A DNA stretch of 47,491 nucleotides from DYRG01 sp041161065 (GTDB taxonomy: Bacteria > Pseudomonadota > Gammaproteobacteria > Beggiatoales > Beggiatoaceae). Position numbers and translations under genes: made by a program. The notes beneath the pieces are model-generated. The model was not told the DNA's origin, made no database searches, and was given only the letters and a program-made list of their open reading frames with translations. Numbering within the stretch: position 1 is the first letter of the stretch; each line of letters starts with the position of its first letter. The stretch spans positions 1 through 47,491 of the forward strand of contig JBEAVE010000041.1 in NCBI GenBank assembly GCA_041161065.1, read 5' to 3'. Below are positions 16,410 through 24,518 of this stretch, piece after piece.

Positions 16410-17684
16410 ATGATCGACGATGATTTTGAAACCCCGCGCACCACACATTTAGTTTTGTGGTTGATCATTATTTTAATTTGTAGCTTGTTAGGGTGGGCGT
16501 ATTATTTTGAAATAGATGAAGTCGCGCGCGGCGATGGTAAAGTAATCCCTTCTTCACAAATCCAAATTATTCAAAATTTAGAAGGGGGTATTTTATCGGA
16601 ATTATTAGTGAAAGAAGGTGATATTGTAGAAAAAGATCAAGTTTTATTAAAAATAGATGACACGCGCTTTGCATCACCGTTGAGAGAAAGTGAAAGCCAG
16701 AAAGGTGCATTGCAAGCAAAAATAGCGCGTTTAACTGCCGAAGCAGAACATAAAACATTTGAAATCCCAGATGATATTAATGAACAAGAAAAAGCGTTTT
16801 GGAAAAATGAAGAATCGTTATTTCTAGCACGACAACAAGGTTTGCAAGCAACGCTCTCTATTTTGGAACAACAAAAGCATCAAAAAAGCCAAGAAATTCG
16901 TGAATTAAAATCTAAACAAAGTCAATTAGAAAAAAGCCGAGATTTAGTGCAAAAAGAGTTGAAAATTACCCGACCTTTGGTAAAACAAGGAATTATGTCC
17001 GAAGTAGAATTGTTGCGTTTAGAACGTCAAGCCAATGATTTACAAGGGGAAATGGAAACAACACGTTTAGGAATTCCTCGAGTCGAAGCAGGTTTGGAAG
17101 AAATTAAACGCAAAGTAGAAGAAACTGCTGCAAATTTTCGTTCAACGGCGCGGGGAGAATTGAATGAAAATCAAGCTAAATTATCGGGTTTGTCAGAATC
17201 TAATGTTGCTTTAGAAGATCGAGTAAAAAGAACGGCTGTGCGTTCTCCACTCAAAGGAACGGTTAAACAAATCAAAGTTAATACCACAGGTGGAGTTGTG
17301 CAACCCGGTATGGATTTAATTGAAATTGTTCCATTGGAAGATAATCTGTTAATTGAAGCAAAAATACGTCCTGCGGATATTGCATTTTTGCATTCTGGAC
17401 AAAACGCGATGATTAAATTTAGTGCGTATGATTTCTCAATTTATGGTGGATTAAAAGCCACCTTAGAACATATTAGTGCCGATAGCATGAGCAATGAAAA
17501 AGGGGAAGCCTTTTTTTTAATTCGTTTGAGAACCGATCAAAACTATTTGGGTGATAAAAAACGCTTGCCCATTATTCCGGGTATGATTACAACGGTGGAT
17601 ATTTTAACGGGTAGGAAAACTATTTTAGAATTTTTAATGAAACCATTGAACAAAATGCGAGAGCGGGCATTTAGAGAACGATAA
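16410..17684 (+). CDS. HlyD-family periplasmic adaptor (membrane fusion protein)
   Basis: 424 residues. A short cytoplasmic N-terminus is followed by one membrane segment at about 13-32, a lipoyl-like half (LEGGILSELLVKEGD in two parts, LEGGILSE and LVKEGD), a long coiled coil at about 100-270, the second lipoyl half (VRSPLKGTVKQI) and a beta-barrel ending in GMITTVDILTGRK. This is the layout of adaptors that link an inner-membrane ABC exporter to TolC in type I secretion. No ABC transporter or TolC gene is adjacent, so it is an orphan in this window. I chose the ATG at 16410 since GAGG at 16398-16401 is spaced 8 bases; an ATG at 16404 is too close. Confidence 0.88.
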   Translation: MIDDDFETPRTTHLVLWLIIILICSLLGWAYYFEIDEVARGDGKVIPSSQIQIIQNLEGGILSELLVKEGDIVEKDQVLLKIDDTRFASPLRESESQKGALQAKIARLTAEAEHKTFEIPDDINEQEKAFWKNEESLFLARQQGLQATLSILEQQKHQKSQEIRELKSKQSQLEKSRDLVQKELKITRPLVKQGIMSEVELLRLERQANDLQGEMETTRLGIPRVEAGLEEIKRKVEETAANFRSTARGELNENQAKLSGLSESNVALEDRVKRTAVRSPLKGTVKQIKVNTTGGVVQPGMDLIEIVPLEDNLLIEAKIRPADIAFLHSGQNAMIKFSAYDFSIYGGLKATLEHISADSMSNEKGEAFFLIRLRTDQNYLGDKKRLPIIPGMITTVDILTGRKTILEFLMKPLNKMRERAFRER

Positions 17685-17698
17685 AGAAGGAGAAGAAA

Positions 17699-17806
17699 AT
17701 AGTAAATTTACAAGAAGAATTAACCAACATATTAGAACCCATGGTTTGTCGAATTGTTCGTGAGGAACTTGTTGATTTTACTCGAAAAAAGAGGTATTTT
17801 ATCTAA
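17699..17806 (+). pseudogene. short remnant ORF with an ATA in place of the start codon
   Basis: AAGGAG at 17688-17693 is correctly spaced from ATA at 17699, which opens a 35-codon frame ending at TAA 17804-17806. It would encode a short helix with NLQEELTNILEPM and CRIVREELVDF. The pattern resembles the start of small accessory proteins in filamentous sulfur bacteria and cyanobacteria, but I cannot name it. A single base change from ATG to ATA and the early stop suggest decay. Confidence 0.35.
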
Positions 17807-17890
17807 ATCCAAATAACTGATTGAAAAATATATAATTTTTTATTTACCTTATGTTTGTTACATAATTCACTATTAAATAAGGAGTTTGTT

Positions 17891-18628
17891 ATGAGCAATC
17901 TTATTCCATTTGCTTTAAGAGTTTCAGATAATCAATATGTAGAAGTTTCAGAAGTTTCGAGAGGAAAAAAATGTAATTGTATTTGCCCTTTATGTAAAAT
18001 GCCTTTGCAAGCTCGACAAGGAGAAATAAATAGTTGGCATTTTGCTCATCATTCGTTTGGTTATAAAAAAGTAAAGGAAGAATGTGAATATTCGAGATGG
18101 GTATCAATTATTGCAATGGCAAAACAAGCCATTGAAAATATGGATAATATTAATACACCAGAATATAAAAAAATTAACTCAACAACAGGGGTAATTGAAA
18201 CGATTACTGGTGAAAAAAAAGATGAATTTTCTGTAAAATTAAATACCGTTAAAGTAAAGCCAAAATTAGAACATAACATACCTATTAATGCTATGTTAGA
18301 AGTAAAAGGAAAAACAAGAGGTGATATTCATTTTATTGGAGTAATTTTCACTTATCCTGAAATGGAAAATAAACAAATATTACGCACAGATTTAGAAGAA
18401 AAGAATATAGGTATTTTAGAAATATCTTTAGAAGATTTTGATTATTGGTTTCCAGAGGGAACTAAAAGTTATAAGTCACTAAAAGATAAAATTCAATTTG
18501 ATATTGATATTAAAAAATGGTTATATCATCCAAATGAAATAAATGGCAAACAAACCCCATTTGGAGAAATAAATTATCGTGAATTTGACAAGCTCTACAA
18601 TAATTCAAAATATATTACTTTGATTTAA
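17891..18628 (+). CDS. CoiA-like zinc-motif protein
   Basis: 245 residues. The N-terminal segment holds a cysteine cluster (C28, C30, C32, C35; CICPLCKMPL) followed by GEINSWHFAHHS at about 44-55. This Cys pair plus HFAH is the signature of CoiA-like competence proteins, which usually carry a nuclease domain after it. The remainder is lysine- and asparagine-rich and shows no nuclease motif that I can recognise. AAGGAG at 17879-17884 sets the start. Strong AT bias and two gene remnants on either side suggest horizontal origin. Confidence 0.6.
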   Translation: MSNLIPFALRVSDNQYVEVSEVSRGKKCNCICPLCKMPLQARQGEINSWHFAHHSFGYKKVKEECEYSRWVSIIAMAKQAIENMDNINTPEYKKINSTTGVIETITGEKKDEFSVKLNTVKVKPKLEHNIPINAMLEVKGKTRGDIHFIGVIFTYPEMENKQILRTDLEEKNIGILEISLEDFDYWFPEGTKSYKSLKDKIQFDIDIKKWLYHPNEINGKQTPFGEINYREFDKLYNNSKYITLI

Positions 18629-18650
18629 TTTGATTTGCTTTATAGATTGA

Positions 18651-18749
18651 TTAGAATATGCGTATCGAAAAGGTTTCTTTGTAATTGCACAGCAAGGGGA
18701 TTTGGCGATTATTTTGAATGACAGCAAATTTCAACCCGCGATTTGGTAA
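18651..18749 (+). pseudogene. C-terminal remnant of an accessory (PD-(D/E)XK/DUF3782-like) protein
   Basis: An open stretch of 32 codons ends at TAA 18747-18749, with a TGA immediately before it at 18648-18650 and no start codon. Its sequence, YRKGFFVIAQQGDLAI then NDSKFQPAIW, matches in pattern the tail seen on DUF3782-type proteins of cyanobacteria and sulfur bacteria (KGFYVI...QSGD...PREW). This is from memory. It may belong to the same decayed gene as the remnant before the CoiA-like gene. Confidence 0.45.
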
Positions 18750-18765
18750 ATGTGAGGAAAATATT

Positions 18766-18930
18766 ATGGGTATGGTTACTGTAGAAATAGATGATGATTT
18801 GGCGGCTCAAATTATAGAAATCGCAGCCATTGAAAACAAAACCGTCGAGCAACTCGTTGAAGAATGGTTAATGTTGTACATTAAAGAACAAGAAGCCTTG
18901 ATGACAGAAAATAATCTATCAGAAACATAA
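18766..18930 (+). CDS. small ribbon-helix-helix-like antitoxin candidate
   Basis: 54 residues. The N-terminus VTVEIDDDLAAQI forms a likely beta strand and the following helices include ENKTVEQLVEEWL, as in RHH-type antitoxins. GAGG at 18753-18756 is spaced 9 bases from the ATG. No toxin of its own follows directly; the next genes are a separate antitoxin-toxin pair. It could be an orphan or part of a three-gene module. Confidence 0.45.
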   Translation: MGMVTVEIDDDLAAQIIEIAAIENKTVEQLVEEWLMLYIKEQEALMTENNLSET

Positions 18931-18972
18931 AGGTATGGGAGCTAGGTAAAATATATTTTAGGAGAATATATA

Positions 18973-19197
18973 ATGACAACAACTAATGAAATACTAGAAG
19001 TATTTGAAACATTTTCTTATGAGCAAAAAGAGTTTGTGCTTAATCTTTTGCAGCGTCGTCACATTGAAGATAGACGCGAACAAATTGCTCAAGCTGCCAT
19101 TGAAGCAAAATTAGCTTACCAAGCGAATCAATTACCGTTAGAAACTGCTTCTGATTTATTAAACAGACTTCATAATTCTTTAAAATCGGAGGAGTAG
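18973..19197 (+). CDS. antitoxin of a RelE/YafQ-type pair
   Basis: 74 residues, mostly helical and charged, with RRHIEDRREQIAQAA and LLNRLHNSL at the C-terminus. Similar short proteins precede RelE-family toxins in cyanobacteria and sulfur bacteria. AGGAGA lies about 8 bases before the ATG. The stop TAG overlaps the GTG of the toxin gene by one base, so translation is coupled. It should neutralise the toxin and repress the operon. Confidence 0.7.
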   Translation: MTTTNEILEVFETFSYEQKEFVLNLLQRRHIEDRREQIAQAAIEAKLAYQANQLPLETASDLLNRLHNSLKSEE

Positions 19198-19478
19198 TGA
19201 AATTAATTTCTACACCTCATTTTGATCGTGCTTACAGAAAAATAATTCGCCGTTGTCCTTGGGTGCAACATAAAATTGATCAAACTATTTTAACTTTAGA
19301 GCAAGATGTAAATGCCTCTATTTTACAAACACATAAATTAACAGGTAAATTAGGTGGATTATTTGCTTGTTCTTGTGGTTATGATTGTAGAATTGTTTTT
19401 AGTGTAGAAAAAGAAACTACCTCAAATAAAGAATTTATCTTACTAATCGACATAGGAACACATGAAGATGTTTATTAA
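19197..19478 (+). CDS. RelE/YafQ-family toxin (probable mRNA interferase)
   Basis: 93 residues beginning with GTG. FDRAYRKII near the start, HKLTGKLGG in the middle, ACSCGYDCRIVF and the closing LIDIGTHEDVY follow the YafQ/RelE pattern; proteins of this fold cut mRNA on the ribosome. GGAGGAG at 19188-19194 leaves only 2 bases before the GTG, an unusually tight spacing, perhaps limiting toxin output relative to the antitoxin. The module sits directly before rapZ. Confidence 0.75.
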   Translation: MKLISTPHFDRAYRKIIRRCPWVQHKIDQTILTLEQDVNASILQTHKLTGKLGGLFACSCGYDCRIVFSVEKETTSNKEFILLIDIGTHEDVY

Positions 19479-19536
19479 CCCGTAAAATACGGCGTAACCA
19501 TCTTATTTATTTTAAAAATGGAATGATCTAAAAGAA

Positions 19537-20385
19537 ATGAAATTTGTGATTGTGAGTGGATTGTCGGGGGCGGGGAAAACCATTGCATTGCATAGTTTGG
19601 AAGATTTGGGAGCATATTGCATTGATAATTTACCCGTTAATGTGTTGCCTATTATTACAAAACAACTCATGCAATCGGCGGATAATTATTCGTGCATTGC
19701 GATTGGGGTTGATGCGAGAAACATGGCATTGCAAAATATCCCGTTGTTATTGGAAACATTGAAAGCGCAGCAGCTCACTTTTCAAATATTGTTTGTGGAA
19801 GCGAGCGATGAAGTGTTATTGAAACGTTTTAGTGAAACGCGGCGGCGACATCCGCTAACTTCGCAAACGGTGTCGTTGGTGGAGGCGTTGCAAAAGGAAC
19901 GGCACTTGCTCGCGCCGCTGTCGGACGAGGCGGAGATTCGAATTGACACCAGTGATTTGAATATTTATCAATTGAGGGATTTGGTGCGGTTGCGGACGGG
20001 GCTGCAATTAACGCAACAAATGCCGTTGCTGTTACAATCGTTTGGTTTCAAGCGCGGAAAGCCCGCCGATGCGGATTTTGTGTTTGACGCGCGCTGTCTG
20101 CCAAACCCGTATTGGGAAGTGCCTTTGCGGGGATTAACCGGACGCGATGAATTGGTGCAAACGTTTTTGGCATCGCATTCGCAAGTTAATGATTATATAG
20201 AAGATTTATCAGTGTTATTAAAGAAATGGTTGCCGTTGTTTGAGGCGGAGAATCGGAGTTATTTGAGTGTGGCGATAGGCTGCACGGGAGGTCAGCATCG
20301 GTCGGTGTATGTGGTCGAGCGGCTGGCGGAATTTTTTCGTACGGTGCGCGAGAACGTGCTGGTACGTCATCGAGAGCAGGCATGA
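19537..20385 (+). CDS. rapZ: RapZ, RNase adapter / nucleotide-binding regulator
   Basis: 282 residues (E. coli 284). Walker A is GLSGAGKT (8-15), followed by YCIDNLPVNVLP, the RFSETRRRHPL block, and the C-terminal GCTGGQHRSVYVVE. In E. coli RapZ directs RNase E to the GlmZ small RNA and so tunes glucosamine-6-phosphate synthase. The basic tail beyond VRHRE is shorter than in E. coli. It overlaps the EIIA gene by 4 bases (ATGA at 20382) and heads the phosphotransfer operon. No Shine-Dalgarno site is clear. Confidence 0.93.
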   Translation: MKFVIVSGLSGAGKTIALHSLEDLGAYCIDNLPVNVLPIITKQLMQSADNYSCIAIGVDARNMALQNIPLLLETLKAQQLTFQILFVEASDEVLLKRFSETRRRHPLTSQTVSLVEALQKERHLLAPLSDEAEIRIDTSDLNIYQLRDLVRLRTGLQLTQQMPLLLQSFGFKRGKPADADFVFDARCLPNPYWEVPLRGLTGRDELVQTFLASHSQVNDYIEDLSVLLKKWLPLFEAENRSYLSVAIGCTGGQHRSVYVVERLAEFFRTVRENVLVRHREQA

Positions 20386-20789
20386 GCATTGGGATTTTGT
20401 TAGTCACACACGGCAAAATTGGCGAGACTTTTTTGGAGTCAGCGCGCCAGTTATTAGGCGACCCGCCGATTAAAATTGCTAATTTAGGGGTTTTAAATTC
20501 GATGCGACCCGAGCAAATTTGCAGCGATATTCGTGAATTAAGCGATTCAATTAATTCGGGCGACGGGGTACTGATTTTGTCGGATTTGATCGGCGCGACT
20601 CCGAGCAATAACGTGAGCCGCGTGTGTCATGATTGTGAAATGGGTTATCCATTGCGCAGCATTTCGGGGCTCAATTTACCGATGTTGCTGCGGGTGTGGA
20701 ATCATTTGATGCTAAACGTTGAGATGAATTTGGAAACCGCCGCGCACATCGCGATCGAAGGCGGACACAAAGGCATCATCGAAATATAA
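20382..20789 (+). CDS. PTS mannose-type EIIA
   Basis: 135 residues, a single EIIA(Man) domain. The phosphorylatable histidine is H10 in LLVTHGKIG, and LILSDLIGATPSN is the second hallmark. No EIIB, EIIC or EIID lies in the window, so the domain probably accepts phosphate from HPr as a signal rather than for sugar uptake. It overlaps rapZ by 4 bases and HPr follows after 44 bases. Confidence 0.92.
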   Translation: MSIGILLVTHGKIGETFLESARQLLGDPPIKIANLGVLNSMRPEQICSDIRELSDSINSGDGVLILSDLIGATPSNNVSRVCHDCEMGYPLRSISGLNLPMLLRVWNHLMLNVEMNLETAAHIAIEGGHKGIIEI

Positions 20790-20833
20790 GCTCAAAGGTT
20801 ACATTTTTTTCAGGTTAAGTAGGAAGTTATCAA

Positions 20834-21109
20834 GTGTTATCGCAAGAATTAACCATCGTCAATAAATTAGGACTGCACGCGCGGGCAGCCGCCAAATTGG
20901 TGCGATTGGCATCAACCTTCAAAAGCGACGTGTCCATCGAACGAGGAACGCGCAAAGTGAACGCCAAAAGCATCATGGGCGTGATGCTCCTTGCGGCAGG
21001 CAAAGGCACGAAAATCGTTCTCAACATCGACGGCGACGACGACACCGACGCAATGGCGCGGCTGTCGGAGCTTATCCAATCAGGATTCGGCGAGGAGGAC
21101 GACGAGTGA
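20834..21109 (+). CDS. ptsH: HPr-family phosphocarrier
   Basis: 91 residues starting at GTG with AGGAAG at 20821-20826. H15 in LGLHARAAAK is the site phosphorylated by enzyme I; S46 in AKSIMGVMLL is the place where HprK would act. An hprK gene is not in this window. The acidic tail GFGEEDDE is longer than in enteric HPr. It overlaps the enzyme I gene by 4 bases (GTGA). Confidence 0.93.
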   Translation: MLSQELTIVNKLGLHARAAAKLVRLASTFKSDVSIERGTRKVNAKSIMGVMLLAAGKGTKIVLNIDGDDDTDAMARLSELIQSGFGEEDDE

Positions 21110-22890
21110 GTTTTTCTCTGCATGGCGTGGGGGTCGCTAAAGGAGTGGCGATGGGACCTGTACACATTTTGCGCCCGCAAATGGAAATCACCGAGTTTTC
21201 AATCGCTGACGACCAACTGCCTGCGGAAATCGCTCGTTTCAAAAGCGCGCTCGACATGGCGCAACAAGAACTTCACCATATCCGCGAACAAATGCCGCTG
21301 ATTTATCCCGTTCGTGAACACCACATTGACGGCGAACCTGAAGGCATTGAAATCGCTTCGTTTATCGACCCCCATATGTTGATGCTCGAAGACACCATGC
21401 TCACCCAAATCCCCATCGATATCATGCTTCAAGAAAAATGCAATGCCGAATGGGCACTCCAAATTCAGCGCGAACGCCTTGTCGGGGTGTTCGAAGCTAT
21501 CGACGATGCCTATCTGCGCGCCCGCAAAGATGACGTGATTCAGGTCGTGACGCGCATTCAAATGTGCTTGCTTAAACAAAGCGGACAACTCGACGACAAT
21601 CCGCAACCCCCGCCCGCTGGCAGCATCGTCCTCGCCGACGATCTCACCCCCGCCGACACCGCCTTAATGCTCGGTCAAGGCATCAAAGGATTTATCACCG
21701 AATTCGGCGGCGCAACCTCGCACACCGCCATCGTCGCCCGCAGTTTGGATATTCCCGCGCTGGTGGGGGTTCGCCATGCCCGCCGCTATATCCGCAACAA
21801 TGATACGGTCATTATCGATGGGCATCGCAGCACCGCCATCGTCAATCCCGATCAGCGGACGCAGCAATTCTACAAATCGCTCCAACAAGAACTCAAACGC
21901 CACCACCACCAATTGGGCAAACTCAAAAAAGCCCCCGCCATTACCCAAGACGGCGTGGAAATCAATTTGGAAGCGAACATTGAGTTTCCCGCCGATTTAA
22001 CCGCCGTCGAACGGGTCGGCGCGCAGGGCATTGGGTTGTATCGCACCGAGTTTCTCTACATGCACCGCGAAAATCAACAACCCCCCAATGAAGAGGAACA
22101 TTACCAATCTTATTTACAAGTGGTGAAATCCGTCAAAGGCGCAGTGACCATTAGAACATTAGATTTAGGCGCGGATAAACAAGTTGAAGGTATTTCCTAT
22201 AAAAAAGGCACGGCATTATCTGCCAATCCAGCACTCGGTTTGCGCGCTGTGCGTTTATGTTTGAAAGAATTAAAATTGTTTAAACCTCAATTAAGAGCAT
22301 TATTGCGAGTCGCCACCGAAGGCACTGTTAAAGTGATGATTCCTATGGTGTCTGGCATTCAAGAAATCCATCAAGTTAAACGTTTATTAGATGAATGTGC
22401 AAGAGAATTAGCGAATGAAAATGTTCCTTTCAATCGTGATTTACAAGTTGGCGCAATGGTTGAAATTCCTTCCACTGCGGTTTGTGCAGATTTCTTTCTG
22501 CCGCACGTCGATTTTCTCTCTATCGGGACAAATGATTTAATTCAATACACCTTAGCCATTGATCGCGTTGATGAAGAAGTGAGTTATTTGTACAATCCTC
22601 TGCACCCCGCTGTTTTACGGTTGCTCAAAATGACCTTGCAATATGCCAATAAAGCCGACAAACCCGTTTCAATGTGCGGAGAAATGGCGGGCGACGTGCG
22701 TTATGTTAAGTTATTGTTAGGCTTAGGATTAAGAAACTTTAGCGTGAGTCCCAAAATTTTGTTAGAAGTCAAAGAAATTATCCGCGAAAGCCGCATTGAG
22801 CAACTCGGCAAAATGGCACTCAAAGTGCTCAAAACCGCCGATTCACTCGCCATCGACGCGATGATCTCAGAAATGAACAACACCGCATGA
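21106..22890 (+). CDS. ptsI: PTS enzyme I (phosphoenolpyruvate-protein phosphotransferase)
   Basis: 594 residues starting at GTG. The phosphorylated histidine is H206 in GGATSHTAIVAR. The PEP-binding domain shows GLYRTEFLYM, a middle block RTLDLGADK, IGTNDLIQYTLAIDR, and the catalytic Cys region SMCGEMAGD. An insertion of about 20 residues near 66-86 (YPVREHHIDGEPEG) is usual in beta- and some gammaproteobacteria. It feeds HPr and through it the EIIA. nudC overlaps its end by 4 bases. Confidence 0.95.
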   Translation: MSFSLHGVGVAKGVAMGPVHILRPQMEITEFSIADDQLPAEIARFKSALDMAQQELHHIREQMPLIYPVREHHIDGEPEGIEIASFIDPHMLMLEDTMLTQIPIDIMLQEKCNAEWALQIQRERLVGVFEAIDDAYLRARKDDVIQVVTRIQMCLLKQSGQLDDNPQPPPAGSIVLADDLTPADTALMLGQGIKGFITEFGGATSHTAIVARSLDIPALVGVRHARRYIRNNDTVIIDGHRSTAIVNPDQRTQQFYKSLQQELKRHHHQLGKLKKAPAITQDGVEINLEANIEFPADLTAVERVGAQGIGLYRTEFLYMHRENQQPPNEEEHYQSYLQVVKSVKGAVTIRTLDLGADKQVEGISYKKGTALSANPALGLRAVRLCLKELKLFKPQLRALLRVATEGTVKVMIPMVSGIQEIHQVKRLLDECARELANENVPFNRDLQVGAMVEIPSTAVCADFFLPHVDFLSIGTNDLIQYTLAIDRVDEEVSYLYNPLHPAVLRLLKMTLQYANKADKPVSMCGEMAGDVRYVKLLLGLGLRNFSVSPKILLEVKEIIRESRIEQLGKMALKVLKTADSLAIDAMISEMNNTA

Positions 22891-23639
22891 TTTGGCTTAT
22901 TTTCGCAAACGACGCGCTGTTGATCGGCGAACAGCAGGCTTTTCCCGCCAATCCGTCAGAATTTGGACTGCTCATCGAAGAATCGCACGACATCGGCGAT
23001 TGGCGCGGCATTCGGTGTTTGACCGCCGAAATTCAACAACCTTTACCCACGTTACCAACGGGTTGGGCGTTTCAACCCCTGCGGTCGCTGATGCCCACGT
23101 TGCAAACAGAAATGTTCCAATGGGCGAGCAAAGCCTTTCAAACCCTCCAATGGGCTAAAAATCACCGTTTTTGTGGACGCTGCGGCGCAAAAACCGACAC
23201 CAAATTAAATGAACGCGCGAAAATTTGCTCACAATGTGGATTTGTCCAATACCCCCGACTTTCTCCCGCTGTCATTATGCGGATTCGTAAAGGAAAAGAA
23301 ATCCTTCTTTCTCGCTCTCCTCATTTCAAAACGGGAATGTACAGCGTGCAAGCAGGATTTATCGAAGTCGGAGAAACATTAGAAGAAGCTGTAAAGCGTG
23401 AAATCTTCGAAGAAACCCGTTTAGAAATCAAAAATATTCGCTATTTTGGTAGCCAATCGTGGCCCTTTCCTCACTCATTAATGATGGCTTTTACCGCCGA
23501 TTATTTGAAAGGTGAATTAGCCGTGCAGAAACCCGAATTAGAAGACGCGCGTTGGTTTCGTCGAACTGAAAAGCTCCCCGCTTTACCGCCTCGTTTAAGT
23601 ATTGCTCGACAACTGATAGAGGATTTTTTAAAGTTATGA
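22887..23639 (+). CDS. nudC: NudC-type NAD(+) diphosphatase / RNA deNADding hydrolase
   Basis: 250 residues. A zinc ribbon is formed by C96, C99, C114 and C117. The Nudix box spans 157-179 (GFIEVGE...REIFEE). The NudC signature SQPWPFP reads SQSWPFP at 189-195, one change from consensus. The enzyme cleaves NAD(H) to NMN and AMP, and removes NAD caps from RNA. It overlaps ptsI and the PAS-GGDEF gene by 4 bases on each side, so all belong to one long transcript. Confidence 0.92.
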   Translation: MIWLIFANDALLIGEQQAFPANPSEFGLLIEESHDIGDWRGIRCLTAEIQQPLPTLPTGWAFQPLRSLMPTLQTEMFQWASKAFQTLQWAKNHRFCGRCGAKTDTKLNERAKICSQCGFVQYPRLSPAVIMRIRKGKEILLSRSPHFKTGMYSVQAGFIEVGETLEEAVKREIFEETRLEIKNIRYFGSQSWPFPHSLMMAFTADYLKGELAVQKPELEDARWFRRTEKLPALPPRLSIARQLIEDFLKL

Positions 23640-24514
23640 TTCGGCGTTTGCTCGATGCTATTTTCTCTAATACTCACGACGGAATGATGCTCACTAATCA
23701 AGAAGGTATTATCGTTCAAGTCAATAGTGCGCTCATCAATCAATCCGGTTTCTTGTCTTCCGAATTAATTGGACAAAATGCTCGATGTTTGAAATCACAT
23801 CGACATTTGCCGAGTTTTTATCGACAAATCTGGCAATCTCTCGCCACCAAACGTCAATGGCAAGGTGAAATTTGGAATCGCCGCAAAAACGGGGAAGCCT
23901 ACAAAATTTGGTTAAAAATCATCGCGATCGGTAATGATACAAACCTTCATTATTTAGGAATTTTCTCGCCTGCTTCTTCTAATGCTGATGAATGGCTAGA
24001 AACCATCTTTCATCAAACATCTTATGACCCTTTAACGAATTTACCTTATTGGTGGTTATTTAAAGAAAAACTTCACGCGATGTTCACGCTAAGTCGGCGT
24101 TATTCTACACATCTTGCTCTGCTGTATATTTCTTTAGATGGATTGAAACCTATTAACCACTTATTAGGGTATCAAATGGGCGATCAATTCATTCAAGAAG
24201 TAGTCGAACGTTTGCAAAGCCGTTTGCGCGGCGCAGATATGATTGGAAGAGTGCGCGGCGATTGTTTTGTAATGGCACTTTCTGATTTGAAAGAAATCAA
24301 TAATGCTTCCCATATTGTTCAAAATATTTTGCAATGGTTACAAATCCCTATTTCAATTGCAGGTCAAACCGTGACCGTGAAAGCACATATTGGCGTGGCT
24401 TTCTATCCAGAACATCACAGCGATCCAGAAATACTATTGAAACAAGCTAAATTAGCCGCCGATCAAGCCAAGAAAATGAACGACGGTGGATTTCACATTT
24501 ACAAAGAAACTTAA
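23636..24514 (+). CDS. PAS plus degenerate GGDEF protein, likely c-di-GMP receptor
   Basis: 292 residues. A PAS domain occupies about 5-112 (HDGMMLTNQEG, QSGFLSSELIG). The GGDEF domain occupies about 130-290, from DPLTNLPYWW. The signature GGDEF reads RGDCF (207-211), and the first metal-binding Asp of the DxDxFK segment appears to be Ser (S166). Cyclase activity is therefore unlikely. However RGAD at 198-201 sits five residues before the motif, exactly the position of the RxxD inhibitory site that binds c-di-GMP. No EAL or membrane segment is present. I infer a cytoplasmic sensor that binds c-di-GMP and responds through PAS, in the manner of other I-site receptors. It is coupled to nudC by a 4-base overlap. 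Confidence 0.85.
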   Translation: MIRRLLDAIFSNTHDGMMLTNQEGIIVQVNSALINQSGFLSSELIGQNARCLKSHRHLPSFYRQIWQSLATKRQWQGEIWNRRKNGEAYKIWLKIIAIGNDTNLHYLGIFSPASSNADEWLETIFHQTSYDPLTNLPYWWLFKEKLHAMFTLSRRYSTHLALLYISLDGLKPINHLLGYQMGDQFIQEVVERLQSRLRGADMIGRVRGDCFVMALSDLKEINNASHIVQNILQWLQIPISIAGQTVTVKAHIGVAFYPEHHSDPEILLKQAKLAADQAKKMNDGGFHIYKET

Positions 24515-24518
24515 CACA

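Noticed and set aside
17814..17820. TAACTGA heptamer, and its complement at 39393-39399
   Set aside because: This heptamer is repeated in some Beggiatoa-type genomes, but single isolated copies in AT-rich DNA are expected by chance.
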